Assembly: GCA_033725935.1 (NCBI GenBank)
Contig: MU867076.1
Span: 310,001 to 374,000 of the forward strand
Reading direction: 5' to 3'
DNA length: 64,000 nucleotides
Origin: Cladorrhinum sp. PSN259
Taxonomy: Eukaryota; Ascomycota; Sordariomycetes; Sordariales; Podosporaceae
The notes beneath the pieces were generated by a model. That model was not told the DNA's origin and did no database searches. It saw only the letters and a program-made list of their open reading frames with translations. Each line of letters starts with the position of its first letter. Position 1 is the stretch's first letter. Below are positions 22,221-33,956 of the stretch, one piece after another. The position numbers were made by a program, and so were the translations under genes.

Positions 22221-24811
22221 AAAGATTTCAAACGCTTTGCGTCATAGCCACTATTTAGCAAAACAAAACTTCCTTGCCTCTTGTTGGCAGCATTTGAACA
22301 AGTGATTAATGTCTGTCGTCGTGTTTAGCGTCACGTTGGGGTTCATACGCCCCTGTGCTCTGACCCAGGTAACTGGTCGCACAAACAAGAGATAGGAGCG
22401 TAATCCCAGAGTCCAGGAAATTATCCAATCGCCATTTGGCGTTCTGTTTACGGCATTATAACCCTAGAATTAAATGATCCCGAGAGTCTGATCCTTGAGC
22501 AACAATATCTGGGGTCCAAGGTGAGGTGGCAGCCCGAGTTGTTTCAAGACTTGGGGGCCACGGATGGAGGTGGTCGTGGCGCAGGCCTAGTAGCTTGCCA
22601 CGTGTTAAGAGCAAACATAACCGCCGCAGTGAGTGGATATACCCGCCTTATGCCCACAGCTTTACATTGCCTTGGTTGTGTTCATGTGCAATATCCGAGG
22701 GATCGTGAAACAGCGAGGCAGACTGCAGTAGCCGGGTAGGGCTGAGGGCCTTGGTCTTGGCAGACGACCCGACAGACTGGAACGGTAGAACTTTGTGGCG
22801 TTGGGCATTGAGCAATTCGGGAGTTGCCGGCGGTATGGATGATCTAGAGGAGGAGGCTGTGAATGCTTGTTGGCCAATTTTGCGTGGAATTTACCGAGCA
22901 TAGCCTATCGGAGAGTTTGGATTTGACCCAACATAACCGACCGACTTGAGAAGACAAACTGTTCAAGGTTGTTGATAACTTCCGGTCAAGAGGACTAAAC
23001 TATTATTGGATATAATTTTTACGCAGGCCTTGACGTAATGTAAAAGCTCCCATTGGACGGCCATGGTACATATCCATAAGGTCTACATCAAGGGGTTTAT
23101 GTTGATATATCTGCGGCGGCATGGTTGTTTATTGAACCAGAATGCGCCCAAACTACAACAATCGTAGCTCCACGACAATGACGATGATTTGTGAACCAAG
23201 AATAAGAACAGTCTGGCCTCAATACAGGCAACGGTCATTTGACAGTCATCTGATGACAAGTTCAAGTTTGAAAGCCCGCAACTAGCGAGGAACCCGTTGA
23301 TATTCTCATTGGTTAAAGCCTTGATAAGTGTATTATTGACACAAGCACGTTCCCCTCCAACTCCCATTAATATACACCGTCAGCTGACAGATCTGAGTTT
23401 CATTAATGGGAAACTGAAGGTACGGTTAACTGTAATCTATGTATAACCGTCAACCAATGCCATTAACTGTATTGCAGTGAAACACCACCATGGTTTTGTT
23501 TACTTGGCCGTCAATCTAAATCTCAACGTTATTCTTGAGATAATCGTTACTGGGAAGTCAACATAGTAAGGTTTTACTAGCCTTGGATTTCTGGACCGAA
23601 CCAAGGTCCAGGTAGTAAGTGGATTAGTGTGTGTATAATTGTTGCTATAATTGTTCGCTTTTTATTTTTTTCTTTCGGCTATGCCCGATAATGCTATAAC
23701 TTGAACAATAAAAAAAGGTCTAGGTAGGTCAGGCCAGGGTCAAGTAGATGTGCGCATTCCTAGATGGAAGGTGCTGTCTAGTCACGCCCACACCTAGGCC
23801 CAGGTAGTCCCTTGGACCTCTGCATCTTTAAAGTGTCGGCCATCTTCCACCTGAACTACCAGCACACAGGTATAGGTATGGCACCTACACCCATACAGGC
23901 TTCCTGGCTTGCAGGCGTGCCAGAAACTGACCACCACTTCTCCCATCCCAGGGCATTTCCGACCAATCCGACCGATCCACGGCTACACCCACGGAAGAGA
24001 GGTACTTAATTGGCAGGCGAAGTGGCAGGTAGGTGGGAAGGTAGGTCGGTGGGGAGCTATATAGGTAGAAGTAAACAAACGAAGGTTTACGGCTGCAGAA
24101 AAAAACCTAATTTACGGGAATCTCCTAGAAAATTGCAAATCAATTTTGTAGAGATAGCCAAGAGAGTGACATCTGCATGTACTGTACACAACCCACCCGT
24201 TATGACAACAAGCGACGATCAACTTGGTAATACAGACCTCACTAGCAACTGTCACAATTCTGAGAATGCTAAAAGAACCAAAAGTATATGCTTCATACTG
24301 TACGGATCCGTATCTCGACTAGCAGCTCATGATCAGGTGGACATTTACCCCTTAAATTACCCCTGACAAACCATCCAATCCGCTTTGATGGTGGCTGAAC
24401 ATCCCCGACATTGCCAAGACGCAGCATCCGACCACCATCACACCACACCCAAATAGTCCGTGGCGAGGGTGGTGGTAATTACGGCCCAACATTCATCCGA
24501 CTTCTCAAGTCGCGTCGTCTCGTGTCGCACGAGGCTCGAAGAGCTGAAGAGGGGTTTTGGAACGCCTCCGAGACTGAATTCAGTTGCCAGACCATCATCA
24601 TCATCATCATCATCATCATCTCCACACTCTCATCACACTACAAAGTATAACGCGCAGTCTGAGTGTAATGCCACGTCTTGGCTTCCCGACCGCCATGTTG
24701 AGAAGCTGAGTGAGTGAGTGATCGCGTCAGACCACGAAAGCTCTTCACACCAAGCCTTTTGATACTACACCACTACCACCATTATTACTACCGTCGTTGT
24801 CAATCTCCACA
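22221..24811. other. long intergenic region, no gene seen
   Basis: Nearly 2.6 kb with only short, unconvincing frames. Between about 23580 and 24070 the motif 'aggtag/ctaggt' recurs many times in both orientations. The part after 24380 is probably the promoter and leader of the large gene that follows, and includes a CAT microsatellite. Confidence 0.5.
24593..24620. repeat. (CAT)n microsatellite
   Basis: About nine uninterrupted CAT units in the probable 5' leader of the collagen-like gene. Confidence 0.95.
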
Positions 24812-27800
24812 ATGGCAAACGACACGATTCTCATCTCGGCTACGGGCCAGCCCGGTAGCCCAGGCACCCAGTTTTGGGATGCATCCACCAGCTACCAAGC
24901 TCCACAGGGGACTCCAGGCCGACATGGTCGGGACGCGACGTTGCCCACCTCAGGTGGGATGGGAGGAGACATACACGTCAATCTTGGGTTCAATCCGTCT
25001 CGGCCAGGATTCATTCAGGTGCAAGGTGCCGCGCACCGAGCTGGCTCGCGGTGGGAAGTCGGTGGAGGCCAGGGGCTTTTGCTAGATGTCAAAGGCGGAG
25101 ATGGAGGTGCAGGAGGACTTGGAGAGCCTGGACAAGCGGGTGGAGATGGCTTCCACGGAAGGGATGCAACAAAGATAAGCGAGGCGACGGATGGGTCCCC
25201 CGGCATGAACGGCGGTGATGGTGGCCGAGGGACGAGTGGTGCTGCAGGCGGACAGGGAGGGAGCGCAAATGTGACGGTCAGCGAGGAAGACCTCGATACA
25301 CTCCTCGGACTTCAATGGGACATCAGAGGTGGGAAGGGAGGTGTTCCGGGACAACATGGTGCTTCTGGTGACGGTGGGTCGGGCGGAAATGGAGGTGATG
25401 GTTATTGGTGGACTGAGAGCGTCCCGTATCAATATCGCTACGCCGATGGCGGCTACTCGCACACTGACTATCACACCAAGTTTCACTCGAGGCCGAGTGG
25501 CAACGGAGGTCCAGCGGGTCAGCCTGGCCGGTACAACACTGAGCAGCTATTTGCTGGACACGATGGACCTCCTGGCTTTGCCCAGATCACTGTGTTCTCA
25601 CAAGATGGGAGAAGGACGGTTTATCCCGCCAGATACATGCTCGAGGTTGTTGACTTCAAAGTCAGTGACGAGAACGGCGATGGGATCAACGAGCCGGGGG
25701 AGTATCTTTACGTCAGCGACATCGTGATCAAGAACACGGGGGCGATGCCTTCGCCCAAGCTGTCGAAGCTTCAAGTCTTGATCCGAGGCACCAAGTGGCT
25801 CGAACCTGTCCCTGAGCCACTTGAGCTTCCCGTTGCAATCCTTCCCGGACACAGCGTTCAGGTTCCAGGGAAGCTCAGGGCATTCATCAAGAACGAAACG
25901 TCTCCCCGAGAACCAGGCACACTTTTGCAAGCAAAGGATACTGTCTCACTTCGAGCATATTCCATGCGCCTTCAGCGGGATGTACCCGAATTCAGCGGCC
26001 GAATTGATATCACATGTCAATACCCCTTGCTCATGACGACCCCAAAGTATCTGGACTGTGTTGCCAAGGGAGATATTGTGAGGTTCTCCTGGACCATACA
26101 AAATATTTCCAAGAGATCACAAGGCCGCGCAGGTTCACTTCGCAGAGAAACCGGAACACACCTCTCGGACCCCAAGGGCATGTTTGATCTCAAGCGAGCC
26201 CCTAAAGAAACGCCGCACGATATCATGGACATGATTGAGGTGCTGGATCCTGGAGAGACGATGCCTGTGACGGTTGACTTTCAAGTATCCGAGCTGGTGA
26301 ACGAGTTCACGACCGGGAACATGATTGTCAACCTGATGCTCTCGGACCCCCACACCAAGAAGATGCGTAACGTTGTGTCTTTTGACCTGCGGATCCAGAT
26401 ATCCCCTTCCTACCGGTACAACCCGGCTGCGCGTTTCCTCTTGGTGATCAACGGATCCTCCCCGAACGCCTTTGTGGTGCAGATCATCAACTTCATCCAG
26501 GAGGGTCTGCACTTGCCGGTGGACGTCTTCAACCTCAGCCTCACGGGGTCGTTTCAGAGCGGCGACACCCGACAGGAGGTCCTCACCAATTACACAGGCA
26601 AGACCGTCATCCTTCTCGGCAACACCATGAATTACTTCCAACAGGGGAAACGGGATCCCTGGGAGCTGTTGGACGTCGGCCAGGCGTTTGCGCTGGCGAA
26701 GGATGGCACTGCCTTTCTCGTGATATCCCCATCAAACACGCAGAGTCTCAAGGGATTCGCGCATCTGTTGGCGGCCGGTGGTGTTGTCCATCACGATGAT
26801 GGGGGAGGAGACCCTGACGTCGACCATCCTGGCCCCGATCAGGTCATGAGCATCAAGGATCTCCTCGCGAAACTTGCCCCAGGCGGCGGTCCAACTTCCG
26901 GGCCACCGTCGATCAATTTGCAGGTCAAGAAAAAGGCCCTTCGGAAGCTTGCCAAGACTCTGACCTCGACGGCGAAAACAACCCAGCAGAAGCTGACAAA
27001 TAATTTCCCCCTAAGACGGTTTCTTGTTGCCCCTTCCATCTCGGTAGAAGTGGAACCGAAGGCGAAGCAGGCAAGTCTCACGGTGGTCGAAGGCCTCCCC
27101 CACAGAAGCAAGTTCTTTGCCTCCCTGCTGCCCTTGCCTGCCAGTCAGGCGCTGCCGGTCTCGTCCATCTCAGAGTACACCGTCGCCCTCCTGACCCACT
27201 CGCTCCCGTTCCGGGACCAATGCTCGATCTTTTGGAAGCTCGCAGGGCGCGACACCACCTTTGGCGTCCCAACCAATACTCTTTACTCGGACGACCTCGC
27301 CGCCTCATCGTACACCCTGACGTCCACCACGGCCGGTTCCCCCCCGGTAAGCGGAAAGGCGCTCTCCTCCCTCACCTGGTCCATCTCGACACAACTAGCC
27401 TCGGAACTCACGCACTTCCACCTGTCCGGATCCGGATACGCCTCCCGTCCTCTGATTGGCCAACTTCCCCTCCTGCACACATTCATCGCTTCCTCCCCCA
27501 AGTCCATCACACCAGAAATAGGCGCCACCTTTTCGTCTCTCGCGCAGATACTGGGACACATCCGCGGCGTCGTGTCCCCCCTCTCCTTCTCTCAGAAACT
27601 GGGTGCCAGTCTGACGTCGTCGGGCAAGAGGAGGAAAAAAGTCCAAAAGGTCGTGGTGAGCGACATCTCCTCGCCGCTTCTCAAGGTTTCCGCGTCGTTT
27701 GCTCAGCCAAAAAGCACTCCAAAAAAGGAAGGCGGCCTCTCCAAGAGTATACCTCCCTCTGAGGAGGTTAAAACCCACGAGACCCAGACGAAGAAACAGC

Positions 27801-28429
27801 TCGGTGATATCAGGAAACGCAACCCGCAGCAGAACTGCGTGGCTAGAGCGCACGAGGTGGCGTGTATCTTGCTGCAGGAAGTATGCAGGAGCGAGGTTCC
27901 GGTGCGGTACTGGGATGTGTTGAATGATCCCGAGGCGACAACGAAAAAGGAGATGGTGCGGGTTTTGACTAGGGATGAGTACGTGACCATGTTAAATAAA
28001 TACGAAGAGAGGAGGGAGAGGGTGGAGACGGATGCAGAGTTTAGTTATGTGAGGTTGAAGGGGATGGTTAGTAAGGGAGGAGGACAGGGACAACAGTCCG
28101 CCGGTGTTGAAATTGGGTATTTTGGGTCTGGGACGGATCTGGATTTGAAGGGGGTGGGCAGCAGTGGACAGGCCACTCAGACGGATTTGACTGTGACAGA
28201 TCCGGATGATCAGATTCAATTTTTGGAAAGTGGTGGTGGCGGTGGTGGTGTAAGTCCCCTCACGACCGTGTCGTCACCCGCGCTGCTGGGAGGAGGAGTG
28301 GCTACCAAGAGAGTTCCTTCATTGCCGTTCAAGTCTGTGTCGCCTGTTACGGTGCAGGAGCTGCCTGTTGCGGTACAGGAACTACCTATTAGGGCACAGG
28401 AACTGCCAGTTACTGTTTCCATCAGGTGA
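24812..28429 (+). CDS. large glycine-rich collagen-like protein
   Basis: A single exon of 1,205 residues starting MANDTILISATGQ. Residues 10-260 are dominated by Gly-x-y and Gly-Gly repeats (GEPGQAGGDGFHGRD, GMNGGDGGRGTSGAAGGQGG) of collagen-like character. A D-x-N-x-D-G-x-x-E-x-G-E motif (SDENGDGINEPGEYLYV) near residue 290 resembles a calcium loop at the start of a beta-rich region that reads like an Ig/CARDB-type fold. The C-terminal third is basic and Ser-rich and ends in three 7-residue VQELP repeats. There is no signal peptide, so it may be cytosolic or leave by an unconventional route. It resembles large uncharacterised fungal proteins I cannot name with certainty; function is unknown. 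Confidence 0.8.
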   Translation: MANDTILISATGQPGSPGTQFWDASTSYQAPQGTPGRHGRDATLPTSGGMGGDIHVNLGFNPSRPGFIQVQGAAHRAGSRWEVGGGQGLLLDVKGGDGGAGGLGEPGQAGGDGFHGRDATKISEATDGSPGMNGGDGGRGTSGAAGGQGGSANVTVSEEDLDTLLGLQWDIRGGKGGVPGQHGASGDGGSGGNGGDGYWWTESVPYQYRYADGGYSHTDYHTKFHSRPSGNGGPAGQPGRYNTEQLFAGHDGPPGFAQITVFSQDGRRTVYPARYMLEVVDFKVSDENGDGINEPGEYLYVSDIVIKNTGAMPSPKLSKLQVLIRGTKWLEPVPEPLELPVAILPGHSVQVPGKLRAFIKNETSPREPGTLLQAKDTVSLRAYSMRLQRDVPEFSGRIDITCQYPLLMTTPKYLDCVAKGDIVRFSWTIQNISKRSQGRAGSLRRETGTHLSDPKGMFDLKRAPKETPHDIMDMIEVLDPGETMPVTVDFQVSELVNEFTTGNMIVNLMLSDPHTKKMRNVVSFDLRIQISPSYRYNPAARFLLVINGSSPNAFVVQIINFIQEGLHLPVDVFNLSLTGSFQSGDTRQEVLTNYTGKTVILLGNTMNYFQQGKRDPWELLDVGQAFALAKDGTAFLVISPSNTQSLKGFAHLLAAGGVVHHDDGGGDPDVDHPGPDQVMSIKDLLAKLAPGGGPTSGPPSINLQVKKKALRKLAKTLTSTAKTTQQKLTNNFPLRRFLVAPSISVEVEPKAKQASLTVVEGLPHRSKFFASLLPLPASQALPVSSISEYTVALLTHSLPFRDQCSIFWKLAGRDTTFGVPTNTLYSDDLAASSYTLTSTTAGSPPVSGKALSSLTWSISTQLASELTHFHLSGSGYASRPLIGQLPLLHTFIASSPKSITPEIGATFSSLAQILGHIRGVVSPLSFSQKLGASLTSSGKRRKKVQKVVVSDISSPLLKVSASFAQPKSTPKKEGGLSKSIPPSEEVKTHETQTKKQLGDIRKRNPQQNCVARAHEVACILLQEVCRSEVPVRYWDVLNDPEATTKKEMVRVLTRDEYVTMLNKYEERRERVETDAEFSYVRLKGMVSKGGGQGQQSAGVEIGYFGSGTDLDLKGVGSSGQATQTDLTVTDPDDQIQFLESGGGGGGVSPLTTVSSPALLGGGVATKRVPSLPFKSVSPVTVQELPVAVQELPIRAQELPVTVSIR
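28346..28408 (+). repeat. three 21-nt in-frame repeats (xxxQELP)
   Basis: Three consecutive 21-nt units at the 3' end of the collagen-like gene encode VTVQELP, VAVQELP and IRAQELP. The units differ at several bases, mostly third positions, so the repeat is not brand new. Confidence 0.85.
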
Positions 28430-28964
28430 GCAGGTTGTATGTACAGTACATGTGTGGGTGGTCCGATTTAGAATGCCGCACAGTTTATTTTGTTTGTCAA
28501 GAACGGGCTGATTTAGGTATATGCAAGTAATATAATGGTTATCGTGTAGAACCAGTCTTTGTGCTCTGAGGCACGGTAACATAGTGTTCGATATCGCGTG
28601 ATGTGGTGTGTTTTGGCGGACCTTGGGGTAACCAGGGGTTACAAAGGTGGAGTGCGGTGGAATGTTGGCTGCTGCATCAGAGTTGCAGTGCGTTGGAGTT
28701 TGGGCGCTCGGCCCAATCCGATCGCACGAACAGAGAGATGAAGTCGCATGACGAGTGAGATAGGTCAGTGTGAGGTCATGGTAAACTTTGGGTTGCAGGG
28801 AAAAGGAGTCCGTATGTGGAAAGTAATATAAAATGATCAACCTGATAGGATTTGCTGTTTTCGTTAGTCTTCCGTCTCTTTGTCCAACACCCATCTTCCA
28901 GGTTGTACATACCTCAGCATATTAAGACTCCTAAAAGAGGTATTATCGCCATCAACAAAATAAA
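28430..28964. other. intergenic, no gene seen
   Basis: Between two plus-strand genes; it holds the 3' UTR of the first and the promoter of the second. A minus frame in it has no coding character. Confidence 0.4.
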
Positions 28965-29521
28965 ATGACCATCGCACCAAAACTCTTGAGACCGGCGCTC
29001 GTGCTTCGACCGAAAACGACGATTTATGCACGGACGTTCCCCCAACTTTTCCCATACAAGCAGCGCCGCAGCGGTTCTATCGCTGGTGCCTGGGTGCCGA
29101 GCCGAGATGCAGCAGGATGGATGCCAGGGCACGATGGCAACGCCAACGATATGGGCGGTCCAGGGGGTCAGGAACTATATCCAGCGAGCTCGAGATTGAG
29201 AAAGTGGGTTATCAATCTCCTTCATCACGAATCGGAGGCGAGAAACCGTGACAGGTGTGGGCAGGTCGTGTCGATGGATTGTGACTGACTCTGGTAATTC
29301 GAAAACAATGTAGAAAAATCGAATACGAGACACTTGCAGGAGTCCTGTTGGCCCTCAGCATCATGGGCATCGCCAAGTTCGCTCAGATGAATTATGACAA
29401 GGATGCGATATATGTTTTAGTTCACGACAACGAAAAGGGGGAACTGGACGATGTCAAATACATCAAGGTGCCGGCGCAGGCGTCGGTCCCGACGGTTACA
29501 ACTGTACAAAGATGGGCGTGA
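28965..29521 (+). CDS. small putative mitochondrial membrane protein, unknown
   Basis: Two exons, 28965-29254 and 29314-29521, joined across a 59-nt intron (GTGTGG...TGTAG), give 165 residues. The N-terminus MTIAPKLLRPALVLRPKTTIYARTF (shown in part) is rich in Arg/Lys and hydroxylated residues without acids, as in mitochondrial presequences. Exon 2 encodes one hydrophobic segment (TLAGVLLALSIMGIAKFA), likely a single membrane span, followed by a polar tail. This layout is seen in small inner-membrane proteins, but I do not recognise the family. The second exon is too short to stand alone as an open frame; the model rests on good splice sites and a continuous sensible frame. Confidence 0.65.
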
Positions 29522-31097
29522 AAATGGTTGTTTTTGTGGCTCAGTGCATCATTGGGATTCAAACATGGCGTTTTGGGATTTGGCACAGGTACCGGTTTGG
29601 GTGTTGGGGGAAGGAGTGATTTAGGACAAACAATTCACTGGCAGATTGCATGACACTACAATCCTCAGTTCGTATTTATTTGGGCAGTTATCGTTGCTCG
29701 TACATCGGCATCCAATGATGTCCGAGCTTTGATGGGTGACTGTGACCTCATGATCGTTCGCAGGGCTCTGCCACAATGCACGCTAAATACATGTTGTTGG
29801 TTGACGACTGTCGTTGACGGTTGCATTCATGTTCATCCGGCCTGTCCGTGCCAAGTCTCTATGACACTGGGGTGGTCTGGTACATACTGTACCTATTCAC
29901 ACGTGGGGTGAAACACGAATATGGCTACATCTTCAAGTTTCGCGTCTAAAACTTTATCTCAACATCATGCTGATTTTGGAAGAGAGACAATACTCTCGTG
30001 TGTTTGCAGTTGGTCCCGTCGTCCCGAGCTCATTGACAAAGTTGCCAACTATCAGAGACACGTCAATATTGATCGTGCAGGTCACATACGTGAAGGCGGT
30101 GGTAGCAACCTCGTGAATTGCCCACAATATCAAGAATGGAAGGAGCCAGCATCCCTGCCCGCTTATTACTACACAATCAGTGTCTTGACTTGGAGTTGTA
30201 TTTCGTTTCCGGTAGGTAGCTAATGATGTTTTATGGCGGAGCAACTAGTCTAGTCTAGCGGTGGATATGCTCCGTGTGCACATACATGCATCTCGCAAAA
30301 CTGAATGCCCTGTGCCGAGTTGACGAATAAGAACAACAGCTATAAAAGATAACAGAGACATGAAAGACGGAACAAATACTAGAACGATTTCAAGATGCAC
30401 CCTGCAGAATCCTACAAAAACAAGCTTTCATATTCACGACTGCCTGATTGATTAAATGCAGAGAACACGGAGATTTTAGCCATGCATGGTCACTTTGGGG
30501 ATCATTTCAGGGGTACATGGCCAAAATTGACACCTAGCGCCTTGTGTAACCAACGAATTTATGGGGACGTATTGTGATGAGAACATCTACATCCGGCACA
30601 CACCGGACCAATTCATGCTTAAAACCGACGCTAGGATCAGGCAACAGAATTAATCGAATCGTCAGTGGTCCATGAACACGACATTGGGGAACCAACAGAC
30701 ATATTGATACCCTTAAATCGGATTTGGATTATCCAACAACCAACCTGCAGGACATTCCGCGCTGAGATAGGATTGTGTCTTTCACTGTCCACTGAATCAT
30801 CTCCACCCTCATGGCGCCGGGAGGCTAGATCTCGGCTCGGCAGCCGAAATAATGCTGGTCTGGACGCCTGGAACTTGTGCAAGCCCCCTCGGGACCAACA
30901 GCCTATGACGCCCGACTGCTGCAGTCAAGTTCAAGCGAGCACTCACATTTCTAGCAAGAGTAAAAAATGGTGAGTTCTCAAGCAGATCGAGAATTTTGCC
31001 TTCCATCTCATCTCGTAATTATAAAGATTTGTACCTACAGATATCCACCTACGCCAAAGTCTACGGACGGCGCCGGACGGATAAACAATCGACATCA
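29522..31097. other. intergenic, no gene seen
   Basis: About 1.6 kb with small frames on both strands (for example 29921-30223) that show no domain, signal or splice support. The last part should hold the promoter of the next regulator gene. Confidence 0.45.
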
Positions 31098-33667
31098 ATG
31101 GTCAAGAACAACTTTTCGGTTGAAGCAAGGGCACAAATGACAGAGATACCGCCGAGTCCGCATCAAACCGAGGCCGAAATACGACGAAGGAAGATCCGAA
31201 AGGGGACGCACAGCTGCTGGGAATGTCAGTTCAATGTTTGCTTGCTTAACTCCTCAAAAGCCCCTTTTGGACAATTGACTCCGTTTGCAGCAATGGCTCT
31301 CCAGCGAAAAACGGTACCGATGCACGGCGGCTGACGCGTGGGATTATAGGCCGTCGAAGGAAAATCCGATGCAAGTTTGCGGCCGGCGACGATGCAGCAG
31401 TGTGTCTGCCGTGTCAAGCACGCGGCAGCGTGTGCCGGAGCCAGGAGTTTGTGGATTCCTCACCCCCACAGCTTCCAGATCGGAGGCTCGCCCAACGTCT
31501 CGGCCGCCTTGAGGACTTGATGGCAAAGGTTGTTGATCGAGTGTTTCCCGAGGCTGGATCAGGACCAAGTTCCGCGCAGAACCACTCCCGACATGAGTCC
31601 CCTGCGGCCTCGAATTACACTGGCAGCGTGGATGAAGACGATGCAGCGTACCGATTTTCTACAGATGATGTCTTGGGACCTTCAATTGTGGAAGACAATC
31701 CCATTGATAGCATATTTATGACTCTTCAGTCGGCGGCAAATAGGGTCCCAAGCATTCAGGGGCTACCAGTACGAACAACCTCCTCTGGTGACACACGACC
31801 AAGTAGCAACGCGAGAGGTTTGTCTTCAAAATACGACAAGATTTCACAGACACTCTACAGTCTCTTTCCCTCACAGCAAGATGTCGACACCATCACCAAA
31901 CCTTCAGTTATGCGATTGTTTGTTGTCTCTTTCTTCAGTTGCTACCGTGACCAAGTCGAGGGGAAGTGTGAAACACCTGACACCGCCGTCTGCGTAATTC
32001 CGCCAGCAAACAGTCACCCGACCGTTCTCTCCCGGCGCCTCTTACAACTTTGCGCCTGCTTGAACCATGGCCCTGTCGCATCGGGAAAAGTGCCAACACT
32101 AGAATTGCGAACCACTCCTCGCGAATACGTGCTCCAGATTATGTCAACCGTGACCCACCTGGTAGCAAACAACGACGACCTGGTGGCCACCGCTGAGGGA
32201 CTTCAGACTCTCGCGCTCCTCGGGTATCTCGATGCTAATCTTGGCAACCTAAGGAAATCGTGGCTCACCTTCCGTCGTGCCATCTCCCTAGCGATTCTCA
32301 TGGGCATAGACCGCCCTCCTCACGGCACGCCGGCCTCTAACTATCGAGCCAGTCAACTCAGATACACCGATCCTTCTGTTCCTCTCGCCCAGCGTCCAAC
32401 ACCACAAGCCCTATGGTACCGCATTAATGCCTGCGATAGGTCGCTCTCCCTCATGCTCGGGCTTCCCGTCGGCTCACAAAGCAACACATTTGCTACAGAA
32501 GCAGCGATGGCTCGGGACACTCAGCAAGAACGGCTAGGGAGGCTTCACGCGGTTGTTTCCCGACGCATCATCGAGCGTAACGCCGTAGTATCCCTAAACT
32601 CCTCCAAATTGATGGCAACATACCCAACAGCAAGCCAAATCGGCCGAGACCTCGAGAACGGGGCTCGAGCAATGGGCCAAGACTGGTGGGATGTCCCATC
32701 CCTCGACTCGGCCCTGGACCAACCGACAATCCTGGCAAGAACGAACCAACTTATCCTACAAATCCACCACTTTGATCTCGAGAACAATGTACACCTGCCG
32801 TACATGATGGGCCCCGCCAAGTCAGACATCGTCATCTCCCCCGAGGAAAGACAGCACCGCGCCCAAAGCAAAGCAGCCTGCTGTACGGCTTCGCGAGAGA
32901 TTCTGAAGAGGTTTGTCGTCCTGCGCTCCCAAGCACCAACCTGGCCGTGCAGACGGTCCGACTACTCGGCTCTCATGGCAGCCATGACGCTCTTGCTCGG
33001 CTACTTGTACACCTCCTCCAAGGAGGAGGAGGAGCAACAAACGGTCGAAGCAATGCGGGAACGAGACCAAGACAAAAGGTTACTCGAGATCGTGCGGGAA
33101 AGGATGCAGCACCTCGCCGTGGTCAACAGGGATAAACTGAGCAGGGAAAGTGCGGACATCATGGGGCAGATGTTGCCCGTTTTACTCGCGCCGGAGGAAC
33201 AAGAAGACGGGCAGGTGGTGGCGTTGGTGGGGTGCGGGGAGGAGTGCGCTTCTTCTTCTTCCAATCAAGGGCCGCAGGAGGGAGGAGGATCAGCAAGGAG
33301 GTGTATCAATCTTAATGTGCCGTATTTTGGGGTTGTGAGTATGCATCCCGTTTATCATCGTGGAGGACAGTTTCATGCACCGGCGCCACAGCAGGAAGCG
33401 CCAAGGACGGCGCCGATGGCTCTGAGGGATACGCAGATGCACATTGATTATTCGAGGATCGATCCTGCTCTCGGAGGACATGGTGGGTTCTCTCAGCATA
33501 CGCTGCATGGGGGGATGCACATGCAGTATGAGACTCACGGGCAGGGGCATGACTCGGGGATGGATGCATGTGAGATGCCATTGACGAGTGGACCGGATGG
33601 TTGGGTGTTTTCGGGCATCGAGACTAGTTATTGGAGTTTGATGAATCCGAATGGGATGCAGGGGTGA
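31098..33667 (+). CDS. Zn2Cys6 fungal transcription factor
   Basis: Two exons, 31098-31224 and 31350-33667, give 814 residues. The 125-nt intron splits the codon for the second cysteine. The cluster is CWEC-RRRKIRC...CLPC...C at residues 40-71 (CX2CX6CX10CX2CX6C), preceded by a basic stretch (RRRKIRKGTHS). A coiled dimerisation helix follows (RLAQRLGRLEDLMAKVVDRVF). The fungal regulatory region includes LTFRRAISLAILMGIDRPP and LWYRINACDRSLSLMLGLPVGS. The tail is His/Met/Gly-rich (HGGMHMQYETHGQGHDSGM). It is a nuclear regulator with unknown targets. The start could also be the Met at 31137; neither context is strong. Confidence 0.88.
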
Positions 33668-33956
33668 TTTGGTTGGAAGAAGAAATAGGGGTAAAAATAG
33701 TGGTTATATTTGTACATGTCAACAAACATCATTCCTTGTACAGACGGCAGGCTGATCATCTAATCTATCACATCAACTTATATAACTCCAGTACCTCGGC
33801 GCACCATCTAAAAAAGCACCTCGTCCCCCAGCCTACCACTCAACCCCAGCCATGAACCTCGTTCCCAAACCAATTCATTCATCTGCTGAACACTTCTGTC
33901 AGAGAAACATAATACTCGGCGACATGACTTACAGTGAATTAGAGTGAGACTTACGA

